Positions 1 to 11,470 of a stretch of 60,000 nt of DNA are shown here, in pieces. The notes beneath the pieces are model-generated. The model was not told where the DNA came from and made no database searches. It saw only the letters and a program-made list of their open reading frames with translations. Every line of letters starts with the position of its first letter. The stretch's first letter is position 1. The DNA comes from Membranipora membranacea (lineage: Eukaryota > Bryozoa > Gymnolaemata > Cheilostomatida > Membraniporidae). The DNA is taken from the NCBI GenBank assembly GCA_914767715.1, contig OU612070.1, positions 4,421,501-4,481,500 of the forward strand, given 5' to 3'. A program made the position numbers and the translations under genes.

Positions 1-1018
1 CCAGTGATATGAACAGTGCCACTCGAATAGCTGAAGATATGGTGATGAGATTCGGCTTTTCTGATAAGGTAATTGTACAACATATCACAATTTTGAAGAA
101 TCTCTCAAAGTGTTGAAACTGATTGTGTAAATACCTATTACGATGCAGTTCTAGAGTAGCAAACAGTTTGAATATGGAACAAGAGTGTCAGACTTTGCCA
201 GATGAAAAATACCAGTAGACAAATTGTTGCTCAGCAGTATCAATATGATGTGTTTGATACTCAACCTAGAATTGATTATCCTATGATGGAGCCCTGGTGT
301 ATTTGTATGCACCTGCCCTTGTACTTGTACCATTATTCAATATTCTTTTTTTTTCTCAGGTTGGTTTGAGGATGATAAATCCAACAGCAGACCGACCTGT
401 CAGCGACAAAGTACAAGAGCAAATCGACACAGAAGTTAACAAAATTCTCCAGGTTCGTATAGATGCGTAGATTACCTGGAACACTTTTACAGTAATCAAT
501 TTTCAAACTTTGTAATCTCATTGGAAAATCCAAGCCACTTGTTTTCTTGGGCCACTTGATAAATGTTGGGCATAATTTTAGTTGTGAGAAGCAATGCTAC
601 TTAAATACTTCACATACAAGAGAGGCGCCTGTCTGAATTATGCTTACCACATCACTACACAACTTCTAACAAAGCTTGGCTTGAATATCATCTCAGCAGA
701 GATTAGGGCGAATTCAAAACGATAGTAAGACGTTAACCAAATTAATCAATGAGAGTTTCATTCTATCTTCAGGAGTCATATGAAAGAACGAAGAAGCTTT
801 TATCAAATAAGTCTAAGGAGCTCAGACTTCTGGCTGAAGCCCTACTGGAATATGAAGAACTGACATTTGAAGAGGCTCAGGCCATTATTGAGGGTCGCAA
901 GCTAGAAAAACCGCCAGCGTTTGACATGAAAAGCGGCAAAGCTCCTAAAACCACTAACACAAAGTCCAGCATCACCTCTGGTAACCCAAAGAGCAATGTA
1001 AAGCCATTTGGATTGTAG
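1..1018 (+). CDS. YME1L1: YME1L-like i-AAA mitochondrial protease, C-terminal part (3 exons)
   Basis: Exons 1-68 (continuing upstream of the window), 360-452 and 773-1018, with GT-AG introns and TAG at 1016-1018. The frame stays open across both junctions. The translated pieces (SDMNSATRIAEDMVMRFGFS, then INPTADRPVSDKVQEQIDTE, then ESYERTKKLLSNKSKELRLL and EELTFEEAQAIIEGRKLEK) match the end of the M41 peptidase domain of YME1L/FtsH proteases. Members are membrane-anchored ATP-dependent zinc proteases; YME1L faces the mitochondrial intermembrane space and degrades misfolded or regulatory inner-membrane proteins. The AAA module and HExxH site lie outside the window. Known YME1L proteins end soon after the EGRKLE-type motif; here about 30 further residues rich in Lys, Thr and Ser follow. 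Paraplegin/AFG3L2 is a less likely alternative because its C-terminus is longer and different. Confidence 0.88.
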
Positions 1019-3155
1019 AATACATCATGCAAAGATTCCGATATCAAGAAGGGCAAGAACCCACCACAGTTTCAACATTTATGACTCATATATACTAATT
1101 TCATTTTATTTACATTTTAATAATTATATTGTTGTAAGCAACAAGGAAGATCAGTTTGTTCAAGTAAATGATAGGACAAATGAACTGGAGCATCATTGCT
1201 CCTATATCACTTACTATTTGTGTCAATTTGAACTATTGTACTATGTATTGGAATAAGTATAATAACTAACAAATGAAAGCTAGGTTCCGATTGGCTACTG
1301 TGACAAAGCCTAAGGTGTGAATTGTGAGCTAAGCTAAGTAGAGTATTGTGATAATGACATTGGCATCGATTCTTATACGAGACATAATAACTTCATTAAT
1401 AGCTCCCACTTTGATAGTCCTATTAACCAAAATTCTTACTCGTCAATCCTCTCACCTCCGAACTGCTGTGATTCTAATGTAAACAGTGTCTGTGACAGAA
1501 AACGTGTCTGGTTGGCAGATTTGACACGTTATTTGCATTCAAGTTTCCTTATGAGTGGAAGAGCCCAAATGGTATGATAATGGTATAGGTCCGTCATAGT
1601 GTCAGCCTTCTTCCTGAGACTAGTATGTGGTAACCATTCAGTTTGAACCAATTACAAAAGAGTTTGGCAGGTGAGCAAGCGTTTGTACGCGAACCCTGCA
1701 AACACTTTTTGAGAGGATGCATACTTCTCTGGTTCCTTTTGCCAGCCAAATGACAAACTCAACACAAAACATCTCGTCACTTGAGACTTTGTCGAATTTT
1801 TTGTAGAGGCTGAGGTAAATGAGAAGGTTGGATGTTTTGCCCATAACTGTTCTACCTCATTCTGCTATTCATATGCATATTATGTTATTTCTAACTGAGT
1901 CCTGGTGAGAATCACATTGACCGTCATCACCATGCTTATTTATAGATGTGTCCACCAAGAGGTTTGAGACATTTGGTCTTTTTCATAGAGCATAGCTAGG
2001 AATCGAAATTAATAATCAGACCATGGAAAAGCTTTAGCCATGTGATACACTGAGAACACTTAATAACATCTCAATTTGCTTGCAAACGGCATAACCATGT
2101 ATGTCAAATAGGCTCAAAAGGTCTAAGAAAGGACCTTTATGGGATAATAGTCTTAATTTTCCTCCATTTTTCACCCGGCAATTCGTCCCAAACTTTGTAC
2201 TATCGCCATTACCATGAATCTGAAGTGTAAACAGTACAGTTACAGACTTGTCTCCCATAGTTTGCATTATGGGTATGAGGAGATTACTCCTCTACTCTAT
2301 ACAGAATAGTCATAAAGCAGCTAATCATATCAGCTCATTTAGTAAACTGACCAATCATGAATTAAATCCGGTTAGTGGCTCTTCCATTAAATATTTTTCT
2401 AATGTACTATTTCATTTTGAGCAGGGGTTATGTGCATAGGTTATGGTAATGTGGGAGCCATGCGAGGACCCAATTAACTGGAGAGGGAGTTCATTGGAGG
2501 ACACATACACAAGTCTTTTGCAGTATGTTCAGGTCCAGAGGTTGAGGCCAGAAAGAGAAGAGGATGGGCCTTGATATCTGGACCTATAACAAGCTGTGGA
2601 AGGCCTGTGATGTGATGTGCCACACAGCACACCAAGCAAACCAAGCAAGGGCAATAATGAATCTGCTTGCAATTGAATAGTAGAATTGATAGCTCATTAG
2701 TTGCTACAGTAGAGTAGTACACTGTATTGTTATCACTGTGCCTGTTCTGTTATACAGCTCTTCATTCTTAGTGCATTACTACTAGTAAATAATTCCGGTT
2801 CTGTGATCTGTTACTGCGGAAAATAGCTAGTCAATTTGAGCAAGGAGTAACAGCTGTTACTCCTTGGTTTGAGCCAGCACAATGACATTGGTGGCTAGCA
2901 ACAGCCAACCTGTGTACATGGAAATTTAACTCTGCCAAGTGCGACCGAGGAATTGTTGGTACAGCCCAAAGTCCTGGCTAATAAATGAAAACTTTAATAG
3001 GAATATACATCAATCCAATGTGTATTTGGAATTCATTGTGCTCAGAATTTCAGAGTAATCATTATCATCGGGGTACAATCTCCCCCTGAGCTGTAATGAT
3101 TGATTTTGTTATTTCATAGTTAACTGTGATTATCATTGTGACCAGTACGAGTGCC
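1019..3155. other. Intergenic region between YME1L and HYKK
   Basis: About 2.1 kb holding the YME1L 3' UTR and the HYKK upstream region. No ORF here has family similarity that I recognise or convincing splice context. The short minus-strand ORFs at 1638-1844 and 2034-2267 are low in complexity and unsupported. The one clear structure is the palindrome at 2841-2866, listed separately. Confidence 0.5.
2841..2866. repeat. Perfect 26-bp palindrome
   Basis: Each 13-base half (caaggagtaacag) is followed directly by its exact reverse complement, centred on CAGCTG, with no spacer. It lies about 300 bp upstream of the HYKK start codon. It could extrude as a cruciform, act as a dimeric protein-binding site (the centre is an E-box CAGCTG), or be a transposon remnant. 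No target duplication is visible. Confidence 0.7.
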
Positions 3156-6100
3156 ATGGATGGAGAGAAGTCCCAGGCAGTGACAAGACCTCACGCAACA
3201 GAAGACGATGTTAGGACCATGGTCAACGAGCTATACGGTATGAAGGTATGCTAAGGAGGATAAGAATTTTGTTCTATATACATTATTACAGGGCTCTGTT
3301 TCTGTCTATTGTGGAGATGAGAACCTTTCTTTCAAGACTTAAATGTACAACTTTCGTTGTATATGATTATGTGTGTGTGTGTGTGCGCGCGTGCGTATGT
3401 ATGTACGTTTGAATTCATAAGCTGGCATTGTTGCTATTATTATTAAGCATCAAGTACCATCATTGACTTGTTTTCAGGTTTTAAAACTGAAAAAGTTGGA
3501 TGGCTATGACGATCAGAATTTCCATGTTACTGTGGATATGGATGTTAACGAGAATCCTCATGTCCAGAAGCTCTGTGAACTCGGATACGTTTTCAAAATT
3601 CTAAATGTTGAAGACTCACTTAATCAGGGACACATCTGTAAGTTTAAAATACTCGACTAGACCCCACCTATACTAGTAATTATTGGCTAGTTTAATAAAT
3701 GTGACTTAATGTAAGCTAGTACTCTGCCTAGCTGAGGTACGATTCCATATAAAGTAAGGTGAGTGGGTAAATGTTAGCTAGTTTTGAATTTAGCTATGCA
3801 AGCATATGCAAAAGGTAAAATTCTATTTTTTATCTATGCCTGTAGTTTATATTTTCAAACTTTTCAGCTGCGCAGATAGACCTGATGAAACATTTACACA
3901 CACATGGAGTTATATGCCCAATACATATCAAGGATAAAAGTAATCAAGTCTTCTCAGAACAGCTCATTCTAAACAGTCAGTGTTCTTATACCCACACTCA
4001 ATCGTAGTTTGATGTAGATGAGCAACACAATTATTTAGTTTTAACTATACAACTTTAAAGATTATTTAAAGCTCACCTTATTTGGATGATGTCCTTTCCG
4101 ATACCCAATCCTCCTCATTGAGTTGGCTTTCTGTGGGGCATTTCACCATGGTATCCGCGAATGGGATACCAATTCCCAGCACAGCATGCCTTGTCAGTAT
4201 ACTAATATGATTTGTTTGTGCTTTATAGAGGATAAGTCTGCTAAAACTAAGCATCTTGTGCGAATGTTAGAATTCTTAGATGGAGTTAGTGTGATAAGGG
4301 TAGGGGTGTCTGAAGAAGTAGCGTATAAAGGAGGGATCTTTGTCGCTCAGTTCTGCAACGCCGTGAAGGTAATTGCTATTTAATAAGCTTATATTACGTG
4401 TACCAGGTAAGTATAAAAAATTCCTCTTACTGTGTTTCTATGAACATAAGTACATATGGAAGGAGCTATAGTCCAAGGGAAGACAAATTTCTGTTACGAC
4501 TCTACAGTTTCTGGTACATGCGCACATGATAATTCATGCTCCAGAGCACACTGATCAAGTGATGCACGACTGTATGTGTATCCCTATTTGATAAAGCGTG
4601 AACTAATTCATGCAGCCCTAATTTCTTCCACAACGAATCCGTCGTGACCTACCCCTTTCCGAATTCTGATATTACTAGTGGGGATTCTACAGAAATAAAC
4701 TTCATCAATTAGAGCAAGTTACTTGTTGATCAGATATACAATGCTTAACCTATTTCAAACATTAGGGATTCGATGATCGGCGACTTGAGAAAGAGGATTA
4801 CATGTGGAGTCTGAAGAGTCTACCTTCACTTCAGCGATTCCTATATTCTGTTCAGGATCTCGAGAACAGGAATTTATGTACCGAAGTCATCCAGAAATGG
4901 ATCAGTCTCAAAGAGGAGTTTGATAAATTACCCGATGGTTAGTACATATACACCATTTCTTCTAATATATGGAGTTAGACTGTATGTGACAGGATGAAAC
5001 ATAATAATTAAAGTACAGATTTGTGACCATACATGGCAGCTAATCTCCGTCTGGTCAAAGTTATACTGGTGACTGTCTAATGGAATCACATTAAAGCAAT
5101 AAAAGACGCGTTGGTAAGAGATGATGGTCAGAGTTGCATGCTCTTATTCAAAGATCTTGTTTTATCTTCCTGAAAGCATCCATGAAATAAATATAATAAA
5201 TAGAGGAGCTGCTCCTGCTTAAAAGCTTCAAAATGAGCCCAAGAAAAGGTCAGTTGAACCACAAGGAGCGAAGTTACAACCTGTCAAAGTAAGGCCTCAC
5301 TGACGCTCGCTTGCGAGCCTTGCGTAGGGGATATGATGTCATAAACATACGGATGAGAAGAGTTGTAATTCAACAAAGCTCGTGTCAACATATAGTTTAA
5401 TCCAAAACAAAAAAAATTGGAGGAAATTAACACAGATTTTGAGGTGGATGAAAGGTTGAACAGTTCCATATACAAAAAATGTCGATTTTTGTTCGAATAC
5501 CCTGATGTGACCTCATACATAGGCTTTCCAATCTCACGAGCGAATATTGTAAGGGTCGACTTATATAACTCATGACAGAATTCCTTGTGGTCCGAGAGGG
5601 ACAATTTTGGGGCTTTTTTGAAGCTGACTAGCTGCAGAAACAGCTTTGATAATCCCAATCTTAGTTTCATGGATGCTTGATGCTGTTCATCAATTGCTGG
5701 AGAAGCAGCGGTCATACTCATGTCTTGTGTGTAATGTTGTCCGTGACCCATTAAATTGCAGTCTGTTCAACTCATTGACATCTATAATATTGTTTAACAT
5801 TATAGCTAAACCTTGCACTTAATCCATATGTAGTGATGATGAAAAGATGATTTTTTTCCATTCAGTGGTGGTGCATCATGATATTAATGAAGGGAACTTG
5901 CTATTGAGAGAGGACAACTCAGGATCTATTAAAATCGCTGGATTACTAGATTTTCAAGATGCGTGCTACGGCAAAAGACACTATGATATATCCATATACA
6001 TGCTGTATATGATGGTTTACTTCAAGGGAGAGGATAATGTTGGATACGGTGGCGGACTTTGCTTGAAAGGTTTCCTTGAGGAGGCGACCTTAAGCGATGT

Positions 6101-6299
6101 AGAAATGAACTTGCTATACTATACTGTTATTGGTCGGCTTGTTCAGTCATTGATTCTAGGCTCATATAGCTATTCCCTGTATAAAGATCCATATCATCTG
6201 TCAACATCACATACTGGGTGGCAGTTACTTAAAGCTCTCTGGAGTAAGCCTGCTGAGCAGGTACTAGCTAAATGGCTCTCTGTTGCACAGAGCAAATGA
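3156..6299 (+). CDS. HYKK: Hydroxylysine kinase (AGPHD1/HYKK), complete, 6 exons
   Basis: Exons 3156-3245, 3478-3637, 3868-3975, 4229-4368, 4766-4937 and 5866-6299 give 1104 nt (367 aa; human HYKK is about 373). All junctions are GT-AG and in phase. The family phosphorylates 5-hydroxy-L-lysine with GTP in lysine/collagen breakdown and has an aminoglycoside-phosphotransferase (APH) fold. Family matches include LDGYDDQNFHV near residue 37, EDYMWSLKSLP, the catalytic loop VHHDINEGNLLL (Asp as catalytic base), the metal-binding segment LLDFQDACYG, the MYMM segment, and the C-terminal RLVQSLILGSYSYSLY. The start is the first ATG, and the N-terminus resembles the family (TEDDVRTMVNELYGMK). Intron 5 (4938-5865) is the longest and contains an open frame on the opposite strand. 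HYKK ends about 630 bp from the last recognisable exon of the convergent pseudogene. Confidence 0.93.
3370..3398. repeat. GT/GC dinucleotide microsatellite in HYKK intron 1
   Basis: An alternating purine-pyrimidine run of GT repeats passing into GCGC lies inside the first HYKK intron. Simple sequence with no further role visible. Confidence 0.75.
5284..5751 (-). other. Unidentified 155-codon open frame antisense to HYKK intron 5
   Basis: A continuous frame starting MGHGQHYTQDMSMTAASPAI and containing a DHKEFCHELYKSTLTIFA segment of coding-like composition. It has no recognisable domain, signal peptide or transmembrane segment, and no obvious partner exons. It lies wholly within intron 5 of HYKK on the opposite strand. 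It may be a small nested gene, the relic of an inserted sequence, or chance. At this base composition 155 codons without a stop is longer than most chance frames here but not decisive. Confidence 0.25.
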
Positions 6300-7664
6300 T
6301 TAGTCTGCTCGTTATCTTTTACATCTGTGGTGTTAAAACTTTTTTTAGAATATTCTTTCTGCAGAAAGCAATCTAATATCAGGTGGATGTTTGAGACAAA
6401 GTTTTTTAAGGCAACAAACAGGACTGTTGTTTTATAACTAGTGCCATTACATCTTTTCTTGATTTCTTTGATTTTTGTTATTAGAATTAACATAATTGCC
6501 TCTTCCATATTTATCAATGCAATATTGGGTGTACTTTTTTCTCTTAATTTGAGTCAATTGGAGTAAATTTGTATCAGTTCCCTTTCTGACCCAATATAGT
6601 AGCTTTGCGCCTGTCATCACTGTCTGCTGATATGAGACTAAGGGTGTTGAGTTATTGAGCTGAGGATCTTGTGCTGTCCTTCTCCCAACCAAAGCATGTC
6701 AGCTTATAGCTATATACTTAAGTATATCCACAAATTCTGTGATAAAGAAAAATTCTGTTTCTTTGACCAAATAATACTATTCTTATTCAACTTTTATCTT
6801 CTCATTTTACGTTAAATTGTCACTTATGAACAAGAAATCTTTCGTCAAGTAAAATCATTTCACAAAAATAGTTCAATATGTTCTGGCTACTGCTGGGTGA
6901 TCAGATGATTTTATGATAAGAACATACTGTATCTCCACCCAAGCTCACTGCATAGAGTGCTTCGTAGTTATTGGAAAATGTAGCTCCCAGTAATCTGTTT
7001 GGCACAGCGATAGTTTCTGATTCTTCATTTGCGTCAGTGTCCCACTGAAATAAAGTACAGTATTCGGTATATTGTCATCACTATATCTTATTATTAGACT
7101 TATAATGACTATCAACAATAAATCTCTGAATGATATTAAATCCTCTAGGCCTTTTGACCTGCTACTCAAAAGATTAACTGAAGTTTTTCAATTAGAGGAC
7201 TGTATCTTTTGCAAAGTGTGTAGAATGTAACAAACAACACACTGGGCTGTGAAAACAGCATAGGTTAAACCTTATCCAAACAAAATGTTCCATCGACATT
7301 CGGTAAATATAAATATTTACCTCTGTCCTGTAAGAAAGAAATACCCTAAAGACCTATTAAAGTTTAATAATAACACATTGAAACATTGAAGTGATGTAAA
7401 TTAGATTACAATGTCATGAGAGACAACTACATGCATTTGCGTGACGAGGATAACTGGATTTACATTACACATCAATAAGACTAAAGCCCTTAGCAGTAAA
7501 GCCTTACAATACTAAAGCTTAATACTTATACTTAACACTTATTACATATTAAGTTATAGCTAAAACCCAAAACCATATTATTACTCCCCGCACTAGTAAA
7601 CCCCTGTAGTTGGAGTACTGAATCTCTAAAATCAATGCTGGATCTGAATTACAGTCCGTCTTTT

Positions 7665-7785
7665 ACACATAATACTTAAATTTACACTTAAATTTATACT
7701 TGATTTTATACTTAATGTTATACTTAATTTCATACTTAATTTAATACTTAATACTTTATACTTAATACCTAATACTTAATTTTAT
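7665..7785. repeat. Degenerate ATACTTAA-type tandem repeat
   Basis: About 120 bp of imperfect tandem units of the form atacttaattt / acacttaaattt, AT-rich, between exons 2 and 3 of pseudogene copy B. It has no coding potential and looks like an aged microsatellite or minisatellite. Confidence 0.7.
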
Positions 7786-8098
7786 TTGCATCATACTAGA
7801 TGCTGTATTTACATCCAACCTTACATCTCACATGTTCATTTTAAGATAGGACTTACCTTTATGATTTTGTTCGATTCTTTGATTATGATGAATAAAACAT
7901 TTTCTCTGTTCGGTTGTCTCATAGTTTCTACAGGTATGCCAAACGAATTTTCTGTACACATCCCTGATAAGAAATAAGAAGTTGATCAGTAAAATTTTAA
8001 AGAGATAACTAAACCAAAAGGTTCTTGTTAAGGAGACATCGCTACAACTTAAATCTTATAACAACTCCAGCAATATTGACTTTGTATATGTATATGTA

Positions 8099-8612
8099 AT
8101 AGACAGTTTTCTGAGCTCTTATTTATGCCTCAATTCGGAGTTGTCCTCTCTCCAGTTTGGTACTTTTAACCCACACCGCATAGGAAAAACCTGCTGAAAG
8201 AGGGTTATCTTGAAAACCGCATATGATAGGATAAAAATGATTATTGATTCAGAGTCTGCACCGTTGAAAACCCTGGGAGACAGGGTTTCCAAATCATTGG
8301 AGGCTTGAATGTTGATAAATCTTAATTTTAGTGACGAAACTCATGAAAATTTCTGCCAAATTGTCCGCAAAACAGGCAGAAAATGCTATAATTGACTATC
8401 CAATTACTAAAATTATATCCCAAACTATGTCCATATGAGTTTTCAATGTTGCAGATTCTGAATAAAAAATAATTTTTATCCTATTATAAGCGGTTTTCAA
8501 GATAACCCTCTTTTCAGCACGTTTTTCCTATGCGGCGTTGGTTAAAAGTACCAAACTAGAGAGAGGACAACTCTGAATTGAGGCCTAAATCAGAGCTAAG
8601 AAAACTGTCTAT
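8099..8612. mobile_element. Foldback (long inverted repeat) nonautonomous element, about 514 bp
   Basis: The left end ATAGACAGTTTTC and right end GAAAACTGTCTAT are inverted. The homology continues inward for about 170-180 bp per arm. For example, TTATCTTGAAAACCGC near 8210 on the left pairs with GCGGTTTTCAAGATAACC near 8490 on the right. The loop is roughly 8275-8440. The arms have diverged by scattered substitutions, so the insertion is not recent. No transposase frame is present and no clear target duplication was recognised. It lies in an intron of pseudogene copy B, next to the LINE fragment. Confidence 0.78.
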
Positions 8613-8639
8613 TGCGTATGTAATTGCATATGTAATTGT

Positions 8640-9390
8640 ATATGGACCTACTATTGAATGCAAGTAAAAAACACGAAATGCTTTTTACCACATCTCGTAA
8701 GAGGCCAGAAACACCAAGTATGACTATTGCTGGTACAACTATAGATTTTTCAGAAACTGTGAAATACTTTGGTGTATATTAGATGATCATTTACGTTTTG
8801 TTGAACATGCTGAAGCCGTTACAACAAAGGCCAGGCAGAGATTGTATATAGTGAAATGCTTTAAATTACTTGGTGCTACAGACAATCTCACAAAACTTCT
8901 GTTTCAAAGTTTTGTAGAATCCCTCATATTTTATTGTTTACCTATCATTTTTAACTCATCATATGCTAAAGACAAAGCGAGCTATTGTAATATAATAATA
9001 ATCATAACATAATCGCCAAATGGGATTAAGTGATACAGATTTTGATCTTTTAGTGCAGGAACGTAGCAAACAGATTATGATGAGATTTTCCTATTACGAG
9101 TCCCATTTTATACATGACTTTTTAGAGCATTTACCGTTAGGGCGTCTCAGAACCCTGAAGATCCGAACGGCATGGGCACATGACTCTTTTATACGTGCCA
9201 TGGTAAACTTCTTGAATAAAACGATATTTTAAAATCCTGCTTTTTTTATAATGACTTTTAATTTTTATACAATATTTTAAGACCTTTTATCAAATACTTA
9301 TTATTTTTAGCACAGCACCAAGACTTTTATCGAGAAATTTTATTTCTTGACTGAATAAACTCGTCCGTCCGTCTGTCCGTCCGTCCGCAT
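8640..9390 (+). mobile_element. 3' fragment of an L2/CR1-like LINE (reverse transcriptase C-terminus)
   Basis: In pieces of frame interrupted by stops and shifts one reads NASKKHEMLFTTSRK, FGVYxDDHLRFVEHAEAVTT, RQRLYIVKCFKLLG, FVESLIFYCLPIIF and FLEHLPLGRLRTLK. These match the C-terminal part of the reverse transcriptase at 25785-26840 (VRYLGVIVDQDLRFHEHVQS; LYCLPIIF). The 3' end has AATAAA-like sequence and then a TCCG-type tetranucleotide array (about 9363-9388), as is usual for L2/CR1-clade tails. It is 5' truncated and nonfunctional, and it sits in copy B's first intron on the opposite strand. Confidence 0.8.
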
Positions 9391-9937
9391 AATGCTCCGC
9401 TCACATTGCCGCATAATGTATAAATGTAAATGTGTATATGTAAATGTGTATATGTTAATGTGTGTATATAAATGTGTATTTGCAAAGCTGTATATGTGCA
9501 CATATATTTTCTGTTTTACCTGCAATGTCAGTGACCCAGTAATCACTGATATCTTCTCTGTATGAAGCCTTTCTAATGCATCTATTATCACGATCAACTA
9601 TACCAAATTCTGTAGAGCTCATTGTGAAAATCTCTCCAGGCCGATTGAATTGAGCGTTCTCAATTGTTGTAACAGTAGAATAACCGCTCACATTGCCACA
9701 TTATAGGGAAACATAATCCAATGTATCAGTAGACCACGTCTAGATCTCCCTGATATTCTTTTTTACAGTTATGAGGATTGTGTCGTTACGTAGATCAGGG
9801 ATAAAACTCATTGGGCGTCTTTGATCATCTATGTTTGGGCCAGATCGTACAGGAGTTTTTGAAGGGATCAGTTTACCAGCTGATGAAAACATCACCTGAC
9901 AGCAAACTACCAGGAAGACAGTCAGTAGCTGCTTCAT

Positions 9938-11470
9938 CTCCAGCTTCATGAGGAAATATTTACTGCAACAAAAACGAAAATTAAAATATTCCACAAAGAG
10001 ATTACAATCAATTTTCATTGTCAATGGGCCTCAATAAAAAATAATAGGCAATAATGTGAAAACAAAAACATGCAGTATGATTGCTAACATAAGTGATCTC
10101 TTTAAATTCAAAGTTGCCAGAACACTCTTTTATGCCTACAGGACTACTTTACCTGAGTTTAAAATGTCTTACAAAGCTGCAGTGATGTGGAGTAAATAAA
10201 CAACTTGTGTACAACCTTACAGTCCCACCACCAGTTTCAGGTCGTGACAGATATACACTTTCCAATAATTGGCTTATAGATTATTTTTTACAAGTCTCCA
10301 TCGGATGTTTGTTCCTGCAAAATGTACTGTGATGACCCTGAAAAACATTGCGTCATCATGAAATATTTATACTGTAAAAGCCATGAAATTATCATTTAAT
10401 CATCATCTGAGGGGGTCTTTGCTGTTTACGTGGGTATTGCAGGTCTTGTGAATTATCAGCTAGACAGGCAGGTGCACTAAATCAAAATCTCACCACTTGT
10501 ATCAACTCCTATCAGATTTACACTGTCCAATAATCAGTCATTGAAATAAATTCTTGGAGAGTCCTATTAGAGATTTGTTCCTGTAAAATGTACTGTGATC
10601 ACCCTTGAAAACATTGTGTTAACATGAGAGTGTGATGAAATATTTATTATATAGACTGTGAAATCATCATTTAATCATGATCTGAGGGATCATTGCTGTT
10701 ACTTTCCAAACGACCAATTGTTTGAGTTTGACCAATATGATTCATCAAGTTCAACTACGAACATCTATCAGACCTGAAATCATGAAACTTAAGTAGTAAG
10801 GAGATCAGGAATGATAAATTCCCGAATGCAAGTAAGAAGGACATCGGTGCCGCTCGCACTCATCAAGTGGAACTCAATGCTTCAATAATGTGGTGGGTGC
10901 AAACACAATACACAACTATGATATAACAATTATTAAAGTAATAAACAAATTCCCTTACAGGGCTCAGTTTGGCGCGGACAACCATTAAACAATACCTCCA
11001 TGTCAGACTCCTATCAAAGTGTGACAAATATAGATATCTGGATATCACAGGAAAAGTCATTAGGTCATATGAAATAAAACAGCCTGTGAACCTAATAGCA
11101 GTAAAACTGCTGCAAAGTCTGAAAATTGGGATCATAGCGGATCATAGTGATTTATTGCCTCCCCCTGATCACTATGATCCACTATGATCCTTGCTAAAAA
11201 GATTGAAAAAAAACTAATTGCTATTTTCTACAATTTTCATTTTTTTTAAATTTGTATTTGCTCTATGAACTCACAATATTTGTTTTACTGGGGTAATATA
11301 TCCACTTTCCTTAGAGGACTGACCCTTCAAGCTTTTTGCAATTATAATGATCAGCATAGCATCGCAGCATCTTTTGTTTTCAATTATCAGCCTGGGAGTC
11401 TGTCTACTTTCAAAGCTACACAATTGGTATACGACTGAACCCTTTACTTAAGGTATTTCATACTCTGTAA
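9938..11470. repeat. Upstream region of copy B, homologous to the upstream region of copy A
   Basis: Several blocks match 16725-17850. These include the segment with gcaggtcttgtgaattatca (near 10440 and 16910), the segment near 10960 (ccatgtcagactcct) matching 17650 (ccctgtcagagtcct), and the segment near 11430 (ggtatacgactgaac) matching 17785 (tgatatacgacttaac). Within copy B a block of roughly 250 bp occurs twice in tandem (around 10250-10430 and 10505-10700, both with a tgtactgtgat core), while copy A has it once. So the duplication took the promoter side along with the gene. No TATA box or other defined element can be pinned down. Confidence 0.65.
11129..11190. repeat. Imperfect 22-bp inverted repeat with 18-bp spacer
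   Basis: The arms are 11129-11150 and 11169-11190. Each arm is itself a direct doublet of ggatcatag, and the arms pair at 21 of 22 positions. The sequence would form a strong hairpin. It has no poly-T tail or gene context typical of a known RNA. It could be a regulatory binding array or a transposon end. Confidence 0.7.

Larger units (their letters stand above)
6928..9937 (-). pseudogene. Duplicate (copy B) of the secreted-protein gene, with two nonsense codons and no 3' exons
   Basis: Exons 9520-9937, 7857-7963 and 6928-7044 align with the first three exons of copy A (12582-16724). Exon 1 is exactly the same length (418 nt) and exon 3 is the same (117 nt). The donors are at the same positions, including GTATGT after exon 3. 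The start MKQLLTVFLVVCCQVMFSSA keeps a signal-peptide-like core. Exon 1 has two in-frame stops relative to copy A: TAG where A has TGG (near 9750) and TAA where A has TTA (near 9710). The reading frame is otherwise conserved (SSTEFGIVDRDNRCIRKAS; SNNYEALYAVS). Nothing like exons 4-7 of copy A is found before HYKK. Inference: a truncated, nonsense-disabled pseudogene. Sequencing error at both codons is possible but less likely. Confidence 0.8.

Noticed and set aside
1638-2267. Two minus-strand frames between YME1L and HYKK
   Set aside because: Short, with no family similarity and no splice sites that join them.
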